Source: an uncultured Oscillospiraceae bacterium (GTDB lineage: Bacteria > Bacillota > Clostridia > Oscillospirales > Oscillospiraceae). From it: 55,279 nucleotides of DNA. The notes under the pieces are model-generated. The model searched no databases. It had not been told where the DNA came from and saw nothing but the letters and a program-made list of their open reading frames with translations. This document shows positions 1 through 8,400 of the stretch, piece after piece (the first letter of the stretch is position 1; each line of letters starts with the position of its first letter). A program made the translations under genes and the position numbers. The DNA is taken from NCBI GenBank assembly GCA_934660965.1, contig CAKUIM010000013.1, forward strand, positions 1-55,279, read 5' to 3'.

Positions 1-287
1 CTTTTTCTAAGAGTAAGTGATCAAAGCAGACTTTTGTTTTTCTCTCCGGATTTTCGGCTTAGCCCTCCCTCCAACGGCTTCCGAAGCCGCCGCCCTCCAG
101 CTGGAGGCTCCCACCCGCTTTGCCGGACAGGTGCTGCCGCCCGTGGGCCTAAATCTGCAGGTGCAGGCCAAGTATATCCCGAAGTTTTAGTTCTTTTCGC
201 TTCTTTCAGTAGACTTCCGAAGAAAGCTGTGGTATGTTCGGGATAAGAAGAAAAACTACTGACCCCTACAAAGGAGGAGTTCGACCT
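1..287. other. Leader region without a convincing gene
   Basis: No reading frame here has both a ribosome binding site and protein-like composition. The stretch holds a possible sigma-70 promoter (210-238) and a strong ribosome binding site (AAGGAGG near 270-277) for the small gene starting at 288. Nothing else was recognised. Confidence 0.5.
210..238 (+). promoter_or_regulatory. Possible sigma-70 promoter for the DUF6550-type gene
   Basis: TAGACT at 210-215 and TATGTT at 233-238 are separated by 17 bp. They lie about 50 bp upstream of the start codon at 288. Both boxes deviate from consensus, so this is only a plausible assignment. Confidence 0.35.
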
Positions 288-683
288 ATGACAGACAAAA
301 CAAAACGCATCATCCTCATTGCAGCAGGCGTCCTGCTCTGCGCGGTACTGGTGGTGGGGATCGTCAGCCGTCTTGCGGCGGTACCCATGCCCATCGGCCC
401 CGCCAAGCCGTAGGCGCCGGGGCATCTCAGCAAAACGGAGAAGGACCATGCGGCGGATGATGTCCCGGCAGCGGACCGCAGCAAGGAAACGCCGCCCGCC
501 TACAAGCCGGAGCAGACTGAGGTGAAGCCCCAGCCCTCGGGGCCTGCAGGCGGCAGCGCAAATGATGCCGGGCAGGGATATGTTCCGGGCTTCGGCCATG
601 TGACGCCCGGCGGTCCCAACACAGTCATCGACGGGCATGACATCTATGAGAATGGCAGCAAGATCGGTATCATGGGCGGCTAA
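288..683 (+). pseudogene. DUF6550-type small membrane protein with an in-frame amber stop
   Basis: An ATG at 288 with an AAGGAGG ribosome binding site opens a protein with a charged N-terminus (MTDKTKR) and one membrane segment at about residues 8-27. TAG at 411-413 stops it after 41 codons. The same frame then stays open to TAA at 681 and keeps a protein-like, Pro-rich tail (PPAYKPEQTEVKPQ, then YVPGFGHV and ending YENGSKIGIMGG). From memory, such a tail is typical of the DUF6550 family found in Clostridia. Because both halves share one frame, the defect looks like a nonsense codon rather than a frameshift. It could be a dead gene, a 41-residue peptide, a read-through product or a sequencing error. 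The function of the family is unknown. Confidence 0.6.
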
Positions 684-697
684 TACCGCACGACTAT

Positions 698-736
698 AAA
701 AAGAGACACGGCTGAGAAACGGCCGTGTCTCTTTTT
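698..736. terminator. Bidirectional intrinsic terminator
   Basis: AAAAAGAGACACGGC at 698-712 pairs perfectly with 722-736, leaving a 9-nt loop. There are T residues on the 3' side of both strands. It can end the plus-strand gene (stop at 683) and the minus-strand regulator operon (stop at 823). Confidence 0.85.
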
Positions 737-822
737 ATCTTCACGACGGGAGGAATGCGTATGAAAAGGCTTTTTCCCTGCTGCCGGCATTGGTGATAGT
801 GAGCTCCGCCGCCATTACCGTA

Positions 823-2481
823 TTATTCCTTCTGCGCTTCCGCTTCCTCCTGCTCCCTGCGCATGAGCGTGACGAAGACACGCAGCTGCTGGAGCTTGCC
901 TGACCCAAGGATGCCGACTTTTCCATAAACGTCTCTGCGGTAAGAGTAGATCGTGCTGACCTTTTTCCCCAGCCGCTCCGCAAGGTCCTGAACGCTGCAC
1001 CCGTCGACCATGGCATCCACAACGGTCCGCAGGTCGGAATCCAGCTTCTGATAGGAGGCAAGAAAGAGCCGGTACTCCTCCGGGTCGATCTCGCCCTTTC
1101 TTCTTTGCGCCAGCCGCTCCGCATCGGCCTCTGACTTCTGCACCTGCTCCTGCAGCCCCTGCTTTTCACTCAGAAGCTGCTCGGCTCTGTCCTGGGCGTC
1201 CTGCCGCTCCGCCCTCAGGGCGGTTACGGTCACCTCGTGAGCTCGTATTTTCTCGGAGATGGGCAGCAGCTCCTCAAAGACGGGCAGGCTGTCTTCGCCG
1301 CCCGCTGCGGTGACATGGTCGAGGTCTTGCAGAACAGGACGCAGGTAGCGGCGGGTATAGAGCAGGCAGCAGACAACGGCAAAAAACACCAGCAGCATCA
1401 GCAGCGCGGCAATCTCCAGTCCGCTTTTCAGCATGGCGCGGTCATAGCTGCTTTTGGGGATGAGCACGGTCAGAACATGAGCCTCGGTATCCCCGCTGGC
1501 TGCGGTGAAGGGCTCCGAGAGTCCCACAAAGGAGAGGCTCGCGCCGGTAAAGGCGGTAAGCCCTCCGCGCAGGCCTTTTTCCGAGAGCAGCTCGTCCGGC
1601 ACAAAGCAGAAGCCGTCTGCGGGGTAGGTCAGAAGGCCCTTTTGAATGTCCAGCCCCTCCGCGTCGTCCGACAGGACGCAGGCGAGGCTGCCGATGCCGG
1701 CCGGCTGGGCGTGGTGCGCCGAGAAGTAGGTCTGATTGACGGAAAAGCCGCACAGCCCGTACACCGTTCCATCCGTGCCGATCATGGGAACGGTCAGCAA
1801 TATGGCCTGCTCCGTGGTGCCGGGCAGGGTGACGAGCCCTGTGGTGCGGCAGCTGCGCTCTATGGGTGCGGACGCTTTTTCCAGATGCTCCGCGAAGCCG
1901 GGGAAGCTCGACAGGTCAAATTCCTGCGCCCACTTCCGGTGGGGCATCACACTGTTCCGCCGCCCGATGTCCGCCATACCCCGGTAGAGCAGCAGGTCGC
2001 CGGTGGTATGCTCGGCGTTGCCGCGCTGCACGTAAAGGCCCATATGGGAATCCAGGGAGGGATCGGTGCTGAGCGAGGCATCCAGCAGGACAAAGGCGCC
2101 GGAGCAATCCGCCTGCCGCGCGTACTGGCACAGCGGCTCCAGCATGGCCTCCTGCAGGGCCTCCACGGCGGCCACATTCCCGTTCAGGGAGGAAAAATCC
2201 GAGGTCTGCGCCTCAATAAGCGCGGTCATATCCTCCGAGAGATGTATGCCCATGACGGAGACGTTCCGCCACAGGGAGGCCATATCCGCGCGAAAGGCTC
2301 CCATCTGGAAGGTCAGCGCCCGTTTCGTTTCAGCCCGCGGGCTTTTCAGCTGCCCGAGCAGAAGCAGGGCGGCAAACAGCACCACCAGCAGCAGGGCCGC
2401 CAACGCGCCCATATAGAGGAACAGCCGCCTGCGCATGGAGGGCTTGGCCTGTTTCAGTTTTGAGAGCGTAAATCGGGGCAC
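823..2481 (-). CDS. Membrane-spanning sensor with C-terminal LuxR-type HTH
   Basis: The protein has 552 residues. A cytoplasmic tail is followed by a membrane helix at about 18-42, a large outside domain (about 43-350), a second helix at about 354-377, a coiled-coil-like stretch (about 420-465) and a C-terminal domain (about 470-540) that reads like a LuxR/GerE helix-turn-helix (VQDLAERLGKKVSTIYSYRR). It is therefore probably a one-component transcription regulator that senses a signal outside the cell while bound to DNA. It lies 30 bp downstream of a solute-binding lipoprotein gene on the same strand, so the binding protein may present the ligand to this sensor. No kinase or receiver domain is visible. 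The outside domain was not recognised. The dyad at 3939-3958 is a candidate target. Confidence 0.8.
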   Translation of the reverse strand: MPRFTLSKLKQAKPSMRRRLFLYMGALAALLLVVLFAALLLLGQLKSPRAETKRALTFQMGAFRADMASLWRNVSVMGIHLSEDMTALIEAQTSDFSSLNGNVAAVEALQEAMLEPLCQYARQADCSGAFVLLDASLSTDPSLDSHMGLYVQRGNAEHTTGDLLLYRGMADIGRRNSVMPHRKWAQEFDLSSFPGFAEHLEKASAPIERSCRTTGLVTLPGTTEQAILLTVPMIGTDGTVYGLCGFSVNQTYFSAHHAQPAGIGSLACVLSDDAEGLDIQKGLLTYPADGFCFVPDELLSEKGLRGGLTAFTGASLSFVGLSEPFTAASGDTEAHVLTVLIPKSSYDRAMLKSGLEIAALLMLLVFFAVVCCLLYTRRYLRPVLQDLDHVTAAGGEDSLPVFEELLPISEKIRAHEVTVTALRAERQDAQDRAEQLLSEKQGLQEQVQKSEADAERLAQRRKGEIDPEEYRLFLASYQKLDSDLRTVVDAMVDGCSVQDLAERLGKKVSTIYSYRRDVYGKVGILGSGKLQQLRVFVTLMRREQEEAEAQKE

Positions 2482-2511
2482 GGGTCGATCCTCCCTTGGT
2501 CAAGCCTCTTC

Positions 2512-3849
2512 TCAATGAATGGAGCAGAGCAGCGCCCAGGTCTCCTCCGCCAGCGCGTCGATGTCCTCGCCGGCGGCAGCGCGCGCGGGCAGCTCCTGCT
2601 GGAGCTGGCGCAGGCCGTCATAGAGGACGCTGACCTTGCCGTAGTAGCCCTCAAAGCGCGGCTCGGACACGGGCGCATAGTCCTCCCGCATGGTCTTGAG
2701 CGCGGCGTATAGGCTCTGATAAGCCGCCGCCGGCGCCGGGAAATTGTCGTAATCCGCGATGGCGTCAAAGGCGCCGCTGCGCACCGGCATATAGCCGGTC
2801 TGCGCCACGAAGTCGAGGTTGCGCTCCGCCTCCGTCAGCCAGCGGACGAACAGCGCCGCCGCCTCCGCCTTCTGCGCGGTGGTCTTATAGGCGCAAAGCC
2901 CCACGCCCGCCTGGGTCATCAGGGCGTCCGCTCCCGCCGTTTTCGGCATGGGCAGCACATGGAGGTCCATGGGCTCCTGCGTGTTGTCCCGATAGGTGAC
3001 GGTATCATTATAATAAAGGATCGCCGCGCTGGAGCCCAGGCCGCACACCACATCGCCGGTCATCACCTGGGTGTTGGAGTAGAGGTCGGAGACCACCACA
3101 TGGCCCTGCGCCAGGGACCGGGCGAACTGCATCCAGCTGTCCTTGAATACGGCGTTGTCGGTGTCGTACCAGCCGCTTTCCGTGTAGAAGTCCCCGCTGC
3201 CGTGCTCCATGGCGCAGAGCTCCACGGCGCGGATGGGATAATCCAGCGCGCAGAAGGGCTTGCCCGACCAGTCGTAGAACTTGCCGGCGGCGTCGTAAAA
3301 GCCCTCCCAGGTGGCAAGATCGTCATAGCCCACGCCGGCGGCGTCGGCAAAGCGGGCAAAGCCGCTGCCGTTGAACATCAGAAGCTGCGTGGACTTGGAG
3401 ACGGGGAAGATCAGCAGCCGGCCGTCCTCCGCCATGCCGTCGGCGAGGAAGCCGGGGACGAAGCCGGCGAGCTCGTCGGCGGTGAACTGCCCGTTCCAGT
3501 CCACAAGGTTGTCCACGCCCAGCTCCAGCGCGTCGGCGATGTGGCAGGTAAAGAGGTCGGGCATCTCCTGCACATCCTTGCCGCCGCTCTGCGCGTCCTT
3601 CAGATAGCCGCCGATCTTGGACGCGCTGCTGGTGCCGGTGACCTTCACCTGCACGCCGCGCTCCGTGCCCACGGTGCGGTTGAATTCCTGCACCAGAAGG
3701 TCCATGGGCGAGCCCGCCTGCTCGCCGTAGACGTGCCACAGGGACAGGGAGACCGGCTCCTTTTTATTCAGCAGAGACTTCTCTCCGCAGCCGGGGAGGG
3801 CGAAAAGGACCGCCGCAAGCAGCAGCATGGAAACGATACGCTTTTTCAT
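2512..3849 (-). CDS. ABC-type extracellular solute-binding lipoprotein (family 1-like)
   Basis: The protein has 445 residues. A lipoprotein signal (MKKRIVSMLLLAAVLFALPGC, lipid on Cys21) is followed by a fold typical of family 1 solute-binding proteins: an N-terminal LSLWHVYGEQAGSPMDLLVQEFN strand-helix, a central RLLIFPVSKSTQLLMFN region, and a C-terminal AALFVRWLTEAE helix. Such proteins usually deliver sugars to an ABC permease, but none is encoded nearby. The only partner is the downstream membrane LuxR-type protein, so a sensory role is likely. The ATG at 3849 has GGGAGG just upstream on the minus strand. The ligand cannot be told from the sequence. Confidence 0.85.
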   Translation of the reverse strand: MKKRIVSMLLLAAVLFALPGCGEKSLLNKKEPVSLSLWHVYGEQAGSPMDLLVQEFNRTVGTERGVQVKVTGTSSASKIGGYLKDAQSGGKDVQEMPDLFTCHIADALELGVDNLVDWNGQFTADELAGFVPGFLADGMAEDGRLLIFPVSKSTQLLMFNGSGFARFADAAGVGYDDLATWEGFYDAAGKFYDWSGKPFCALDYPIRAVELCAMEHGSGDFYTESGWYDTDNAVFKDSWMQFARSLAQGHVVVSDLYSNTQVMTGDVVCGLGSSAAILYYNDTVTYRDNTQEPMDLHVLPMPKTAGADALMTQAGVGLCAYKTTAQKAEAAALFVRWLTEAERNLDFVAQTGYMPVRSGAFDAIADYDNFPAPAAAYQSLYAALKTMREDYAPVSEPRFEGYYGKVSVLYDGLRQLQQELPARAAAGEDIDALAEETWALLCSIH

Positions 3850-3938
3850 GGAAAGAACCTCCCAAAGAGATCAACTGTCTGAAACTGCCTGAAATAGGGG
3901 GATGACATTTATTTTTGAAATTATTTTGCTTCCGCCAT

Positions 3939-3958
3939 CCTAATTCGGGGAAATTAGG
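3939..3958. promoter_or_regulatory. 20-bp dyad, candidate operator
   Basis: CCTAATT at 3939-3945 and AATTAGG at 3952-3958 form a perfect 7-bp inverted repeat with a 6-bp centre. It abuts the -35 box of the plus-strand promoter and lies about 90 bp upstream of the divergent lipoprotein gene. That position suits a regulator acting on both directions. The membrane LuxR-type protein at 823-2481 is the nearest candidate binder, which is an inference. Confidence 0.5.
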
Positions 3959-3959
3959 G

Positions 3960-3988
3960 TTAACAAAAGGGGGTGCCTATGCTATACA
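3960..3988 (+). promoter_or_regulatory. Sigma-70 promoter of the zinc-ribbon operon
   Basis: TTAACA at 3960-3965 and TATACA at 3983-3988 are spaced by 17 bp, close to consensus. Transcription from here would give a leader of about 180 nt before the first gene at 4179. Confidence 0.65.
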
Positions 3989-4043
3989 AAAATCAGACGG
4001 CGCCTGACGCCCTGTCCGCCGGGCGTCGGGAAACAGAGAAGCG

Positions 4044-4115
4044 CCAAAGGGGTACCCCCTTTGGGTCGGAGCGAAGCTCCGACCCAAAGCCTGCTTACCG
4101 CCGCTTTGATTTTTT
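4044..4115 (+). promoter_or_regulatory. Structured leader with overlapping hairpins, possible attenuator
   Basis: CCAAAGGGG at 4044-4052 can pair with the CCCCTTTGG ending at 4064. A stronger 14-bp hairpin (4059-4072 with 4076-4089, 3-nt loop) uses part of the same bases. A third, short stem, CAAAGC (4085-4090) with GCTTTG (4103-4108), is followed by a run of six T and competes with the second hairpin. The three cannot all form together, which suits attenuation, but the element could also be a dispersed palindromic repeat. Confidence 0.4.
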
Positions 4116-4178
4116 CATTGTATCATACTCCACCACGGCTTTACAAGACAAAATGTGAAAAAGGGAGGAGGGATGCGG

Positions 4179-4574
4179 ATGGAGCAGACAAAGAAGACGG
4201 CGGCCTTCCGGGCCGTCGCCGGCCCCGATGGCGGCAGGGTCTTTCACTTTTACTGCGACATCTCCGGCGAGCTGTGCTGCGTGACCCGCCCCGTTCAGGC
4301 GGACACGGAGGAAGCCGCGCTGGAGATCGCGTGGGAAAAGGAGGGCAAGTGGGAGTTCAACCATTGCCCCAAATGCGGGAAGTATGTATCCTCCGCTATG
4401 TTCAATGTCAACGCGGGGCAATGCCTGGACTGCGCCCCGTGGGAGGAGGAATATCCCGCCTTCTGCCATCGCTGCGGCACAAAGCTCAAGGAAACAGACG
4501 CCCGCTTCTGCCCCGTCTGCGGGGCAAAGCTGCTGGTGGGCGGCACGCAGGGAGAGGAGGAATCGGCAGGATGA
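4179..4574 (+). CDS. Small double zinc-ribbon protein
   Basis: The protein has 131 residues. The first half has no recognised fold. Then come CPKCGKY and CLDC, followed by CHRCGTKL and CPVCGAKL, which make two treble-clef/zinc-ribbon type metal sites. No membrane segment is seen, so it is probably cytoplasmic. The ATG at 4179 is preferred over an in-frame GTG at 4155 and ATG at 4173, because AGGGAGGAGGG at 4162-4172 is best spaced for it. Its stop overlaps the start of the next gene (ATGA), so the two are translationally coupled. Its function is unknown; zinc ribbons of this kind often mediate protein or nucleic-acid contacts. Confidence 0.7.
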   Translation: MEQTKKTAAFRAVAGPDGGRVFHFYCDISGELCCVTRPVQADTEEAALEIAWEKEGKWEFNHCPKCGKYVSSAMFNVNAGQCLDCAPWEEEYPAFCHRCGTKLKETDARFCPVCGAKLLVGGTQGEEESAG

Positions 4575-4885
4575 GCGAGTACGATCTGCGGGCAAAAAAA
4601 GCCCTGCGGCAGGTGACGCTGCTGGAATACGGCTTTGGGCCGGAGACCATGCGGCGGCGCAAGATCTGCCCGGAGTGCGGCAGAGCCAACTGCGCGCGGG
4701 AGGCGCGCTGCACCGAATGCGGCGCGGCGCTGCCGGAAAAGACCCTCTACGACTTCTACCGCTCCCGCCACCGCTGCTGCCCCGGCTGCGGCGTGGCCGT
4801 CACAAGCGTCGCGGTATACTGCCCGGAGTGCGGAACGCGTCTGCCAGGGCCCGGCGCGGCGCGGAGGCGGGGGGCTGCGGTATGA
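4571..4885 (+). CDS. Small zinc-ribbon protein
   Basis: The protein has 104 residues. It has two CxxC pairs (CPECGRAN, CTECGAAL) followed by two more (CPGCGVAV, CPECGTRL), forming two adjacent zinc ribbons, and a basic C-terminus (GPGAARRRGAAV). The ATG at 4571 overlaps the previous stop, and its own stop overlaps the next ATG at 4882. The three genes are thus tightly coupled. It is a paralogue-like companion of the preceding zinc-ribbon protein. Function unknown. Confidence 0.7.
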   Translation: MSEYDLRAKKALRQVTLLEYGFGPETMRRRKICPECGRANCAREARCTECGAALPEKTLYDFYRSRHRCCPGCGVAVTSVAVYCPECGTRLPGPGAARRRGAAV

Positions 4886-5361
4886 GCCTGTTCCAGAAGC
4901 GGGAGCCTCTGCCCGGCGCCTCCGGAGCGGGGCCCGCCCTGCCGAAAGCGGCGGTCTGCTTCACCACGCCGGCCATGACCCGCCGCGCGGCGGACTGGCT
5001 GGGCAGGCTGGGCGGCTGCCGGCCGCTGGCGATCCTCTCCGACGATTTTGACGACATCGTCTGGCAGAGCGAGGCTGAAAACGCGGACCTCCTGCTGCTG
5101 GGGGTCAGCTTTTCCGAGGGGGCGGAGGAGCCCAGGGACATCACCGCCCGCTGCGACGTCGCCGTCGAGGTGCGGAAACGAAGGCCGGAGTGCCGGGTCT
5201 ACCTCGCCTGCGAGGCCGGCCACCCGGAACGGCTGCCCGCGCTGGATAAGGCGGTGGAGCTGGGACTCATCGACGGCTACCACGTCGGCGACCTGGACGC
5301 GCGGCAGATGCGCGCGTGGCTCGACGAAACAGCCGGGGCAAAGCGATACGAGCCCCGTTGA
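4882..5361 (+). CDS. Receiver-like (CheY-fold) protein without clear phosphorylation site
   Basis: The protein has 159 residues with alternating hydrophobic strands and helices (KAAVCFTT, PLAILSDDFDD, ADLLLLGVSF, CRVYLACEAG, LGLIDGYHVG) that read like a degenerate response-regulator receiver domain. The usual Asp-Asp pair, phospho-Asp and Lys-Pro signature are not evident, so it may act by protein contact alone. It is the third gene of the coupled zinc-ribbon set and lies 67 bp before the dockerin protein gene, so it may be cotranscribed with the surface-protein genes. This fold call is tentative. Confidence 0.6.
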   Translation: MSLFQKREPLPGASGAGPALPKAAVCFTTPAMTRRAADWLGRLGGCRPLAILSDDFDDIVWQSEAENADLLLLGVSFSEGAEEPRDITARCDVAVEVRKRRPECRVYLACEAGHPERLPALDKAVELGLIDGYHVGDLDARQMRAWLDETAGAKRYEPR

Positions 5362-5428
5362 TGGCTGCGCGGCGGGGCTGTTGGAACGACAAAGCATCAG
5401 GCGATCCCCGGAAAGGAGAAACAAAAGC

Positions 5429-8400
5429 ATGGAGCAAGCGAGGAGAAACCGAACGACCGGCGCGCTGACGGCGCTGCTGGCACTGCTGATGCTGCTTTTG
5501 CTCGTGCCGGCGCTGAGCACGACGGCCAGCGCCGCGGAGACCTGGACGACGGTCAACACCTATGATGAGCTGAAGACGGCGCTGAGCAATCAGAATCCGC
5601 CGGACAACATCAAGCTGGGCAGCGACATCGACACCGGCACGCTCAACAGCGGCGTGGGCATCGTTGAGTCGCTGGAGGTCAAGGGCAGAAAGCAGCTTGA
5701 CCTGAACGGCCACACGCTGCGGATGTACTCCGAAAAAACCGCCGTGTACGATATGTTCACGATCAAGCACGGCAACCTGACGGTGCTGGACAGCAGCTCC
5801 GGCCAGAAGGGAACCATCCTCGGCACGACCTACAACGACTCGTGCTACCTCTTTGATATACAGTCCTACGGACAGCTCACCCTCAACAGCGGAACGCTGA
5901 AGGTGGACATCAGAAAAAGCACAAGCAATAATAGGTGGAGGCGCGTGATCTACTGCTACGCCGGCGGAACCGTCACCATCAACGGCGGCACGCTCCATGT
6001 CGCGCCGGAGACCTATGAAAATGAGAAGCATTCCTACGGAATGTACTTTGAGGAGGAGTACGGGGATCTGCGCAACGGCTCCTGCGGCTATACGCTGATG
6101 GCGGCGAACTCCTGCAAGGTGAGCATCAACGGCGGCACCTTCCAGGGGCCGGTGCGTCTGGACGCCGGCCAAGACGAATGGAAGCAAAATGTACCGCGCG
6201 TCTGGATCAGCGGCGGCACCTTTGAAAAGAAGGTCATGCTCAACGGCCCGGGCGACGGCACCAGACCCCTCACCATCATCCGCGGCGGCGTGTTCCTTGA
6301 TTATGTGCAGGCGTGGGCGGCCGCCAGCTTCGCGGAGGAGAACCCCTTTACCGCGTCTGAGGTGACGGTCAACGGCGGCGAGTTCCACGATACCTTCTGG
6401 ATCCGGCCGTTCTTCCCCTCGTCAAGCAAAACATCATACGCCGACAGAGCGGGCTACCATCTGTCGGCAAAGCTGATGAACACCACCATTTACAAGCGCC
6501 TTACGGCGGAACCGGCTTCCGGCGATCTGTACAGAGTCCCTATAGACGGGAGCTGGAAAGTCGTACAGAAAACCGCGGACGACATATATAACCTTGCCAG
6601 CGAGGTGCTGGGCAGGAGCGCCGTGCAGAACAGCAACGGCATTTTCTCGGTGCTGAACAAGAGCAGCTACCGCAAGACTTTCAGCTACTACAATACGGGC
6701 AATCCGAAAACAGAGGGCCATATGTTCGAGCTCAAGGCGCTCAATGGCACGCCCACCACGATCCGCGGCAACGCATGGGGCTTTGTGAAGGCGGAGCTGG
6801 ACGGCAGCGAGATCACCATGGGCAGCCTGCGGGACGGCGTGACCTTCATCGGCGGCGGTGTGCCCAGCTACACGGTGAACACCAGCGGCATGCGCACCAT
6901 CAACTTTTACTGGTACGACCTGCCGCAGGTGATGAAGGACAGCGGCTATCGCTGCGTGGCAACATGCGAGGTGAACCTCAATGCCGTCACCCTCACAACA
7001 ACCACCAACCCCACCACACGCGTGATCAAGGGCAGCTACATCATCCCCAACAGCAGCCCCACTACCAGAGCGAAGGAACTCACCTTCAATGTGCGGCTGG
7101 AGTGGTACAACGGGTCAAAGTGGGAGCTGGCGGATTCCAACCCCCGTGCCGACCAGTACCTGCTCAAATACAATGTGGAGAAGGACAGCACCATCCCCAT
7201 CGAAACCGTGCTGCTGGACATGGTAAACGGCGACCTGCTGCCGTCCGATCCCGCCGACGCGAACCCCATCCGAAAGAACGCAATGGATGTGAGGTGCGAA
7301 AAGGTGGTCAGTCAGACCAACTGGGCGGACAACGGCAGCTACCGCAGCAAAACGGTGACGCTGGAGGCGAGAGCGGGCTTCCGCTTTACGAAGGAGGACA
7401 CCAGGTTCGTTGTGAAGAACGCCGGCTCGGTCACGGTGGAGTGGCTCTACAGTACCAAAGGCGGCAAAATCTGCAATATCGGCATAAAGGCGCAGGAGTG
7501 TACGCTGCTGACCGAAGTGCGCGGCAGGCTGAACGACTTCTATATGGGCAGGCGGATGGGCGATGCCTACATCACCGCCGATTCCCCCGCCGGCTGCACC
7601 TTCGAGATATTTGAATACGCCTGTCTGGGAGTAGCCACCAATGAGTGGGAGCCGATCGACGAAGATGACGAATACTACGAGTACTACTTCTACATCGTGC
7701 CGCCCAGCGGCTATGCGGTGCGCCCCGGACGGACGACGGTGAACATCGTCATCCCCGGCGGATATTGGGCGAGCGGCAAAAAAAGCTCCGACTACAAACA
7801 GAAGGCGGAATACGGCGACTGGATGTCGAGCAGTGGTTATGACTATTCCTACGGCTATAGCTGGAGCATCGGCAGATTGGTGGATGGCAGCAACGGTATG
7901 TACCCGGAGTATGAGAGGACCACCCGCACCCTGTACCTCACCATCAAGGAGCCGGTGGCGGGCGAGAACCCCAATACGGATTCCAGCTACAAGGAGATCG
8001 GCGGCCTGCCCGCCGATGTGCAGTGGACCAGATTTATGTGGTATATGGAAAAGGACACAGAGTTCCAGGCAGGGAAGGAGTATATGCTGGAGCTGCATCT
8101 CACCGTTCCCAAGGCGGACCCCGGCCGAGTCTGGGCGGAGGACCCGGACTACATCACGGTCTATATCAACGGCGTGAACTGCGCGGATTGCAATGTGGTA
8201 TGGCAAGACCTGGATACGGACAAAGCCAACTGTAAGTGGGGCTTTGTGGAATGGTACCGCACCCCCGCCACGGGGGCGGAGACGGGCGTGACCGTCTCCG
8301 GCAAGGTTACAAGCAGCAACCCCAAAAACCCCACCACCGTCAGGCTGCTGCAGAACGGCACGGACACGGAGATGTACCGGACCACCATCAACCCGGCGAG

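Larger units (their letters stand above)
3850..4178. other. Divergent intergenic region with operator-like dyad, promoter and leader hairpins
   Basis: No gene is supported in these 329 bases. They separate the minus-strand binding-protein operon from the plus-strand zinc-ribbon operon. They contain the dyad at 3939-3958, a plus-strand promoter at 3960-3988, and overlapping hairpins at 4044-4089 followed by a T-tract at 4110-4115. A clear minus-strand promoter was not found. Confidence 0.6.

Noticed and set aside
34..246. Short frame at the window start
   Set aside because: It has no ribosome binding site, and its Pro/Arg/Ser-rich composition is not protein-like.
288..683. Frameshift as the cause of the broken DUF6550-type gene
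   Set aside because: The start codon, TAG and terminal TAA share one frame, and the downstream family-like sequence reads in that frame, so no shift is needed.
3973..4158. Short frame in the leader of the zinc-ribbon operon
   Set aside because: It runs through palindromic leader sequence, has no domain, and lies where the transcript is expected to be a structured leader.
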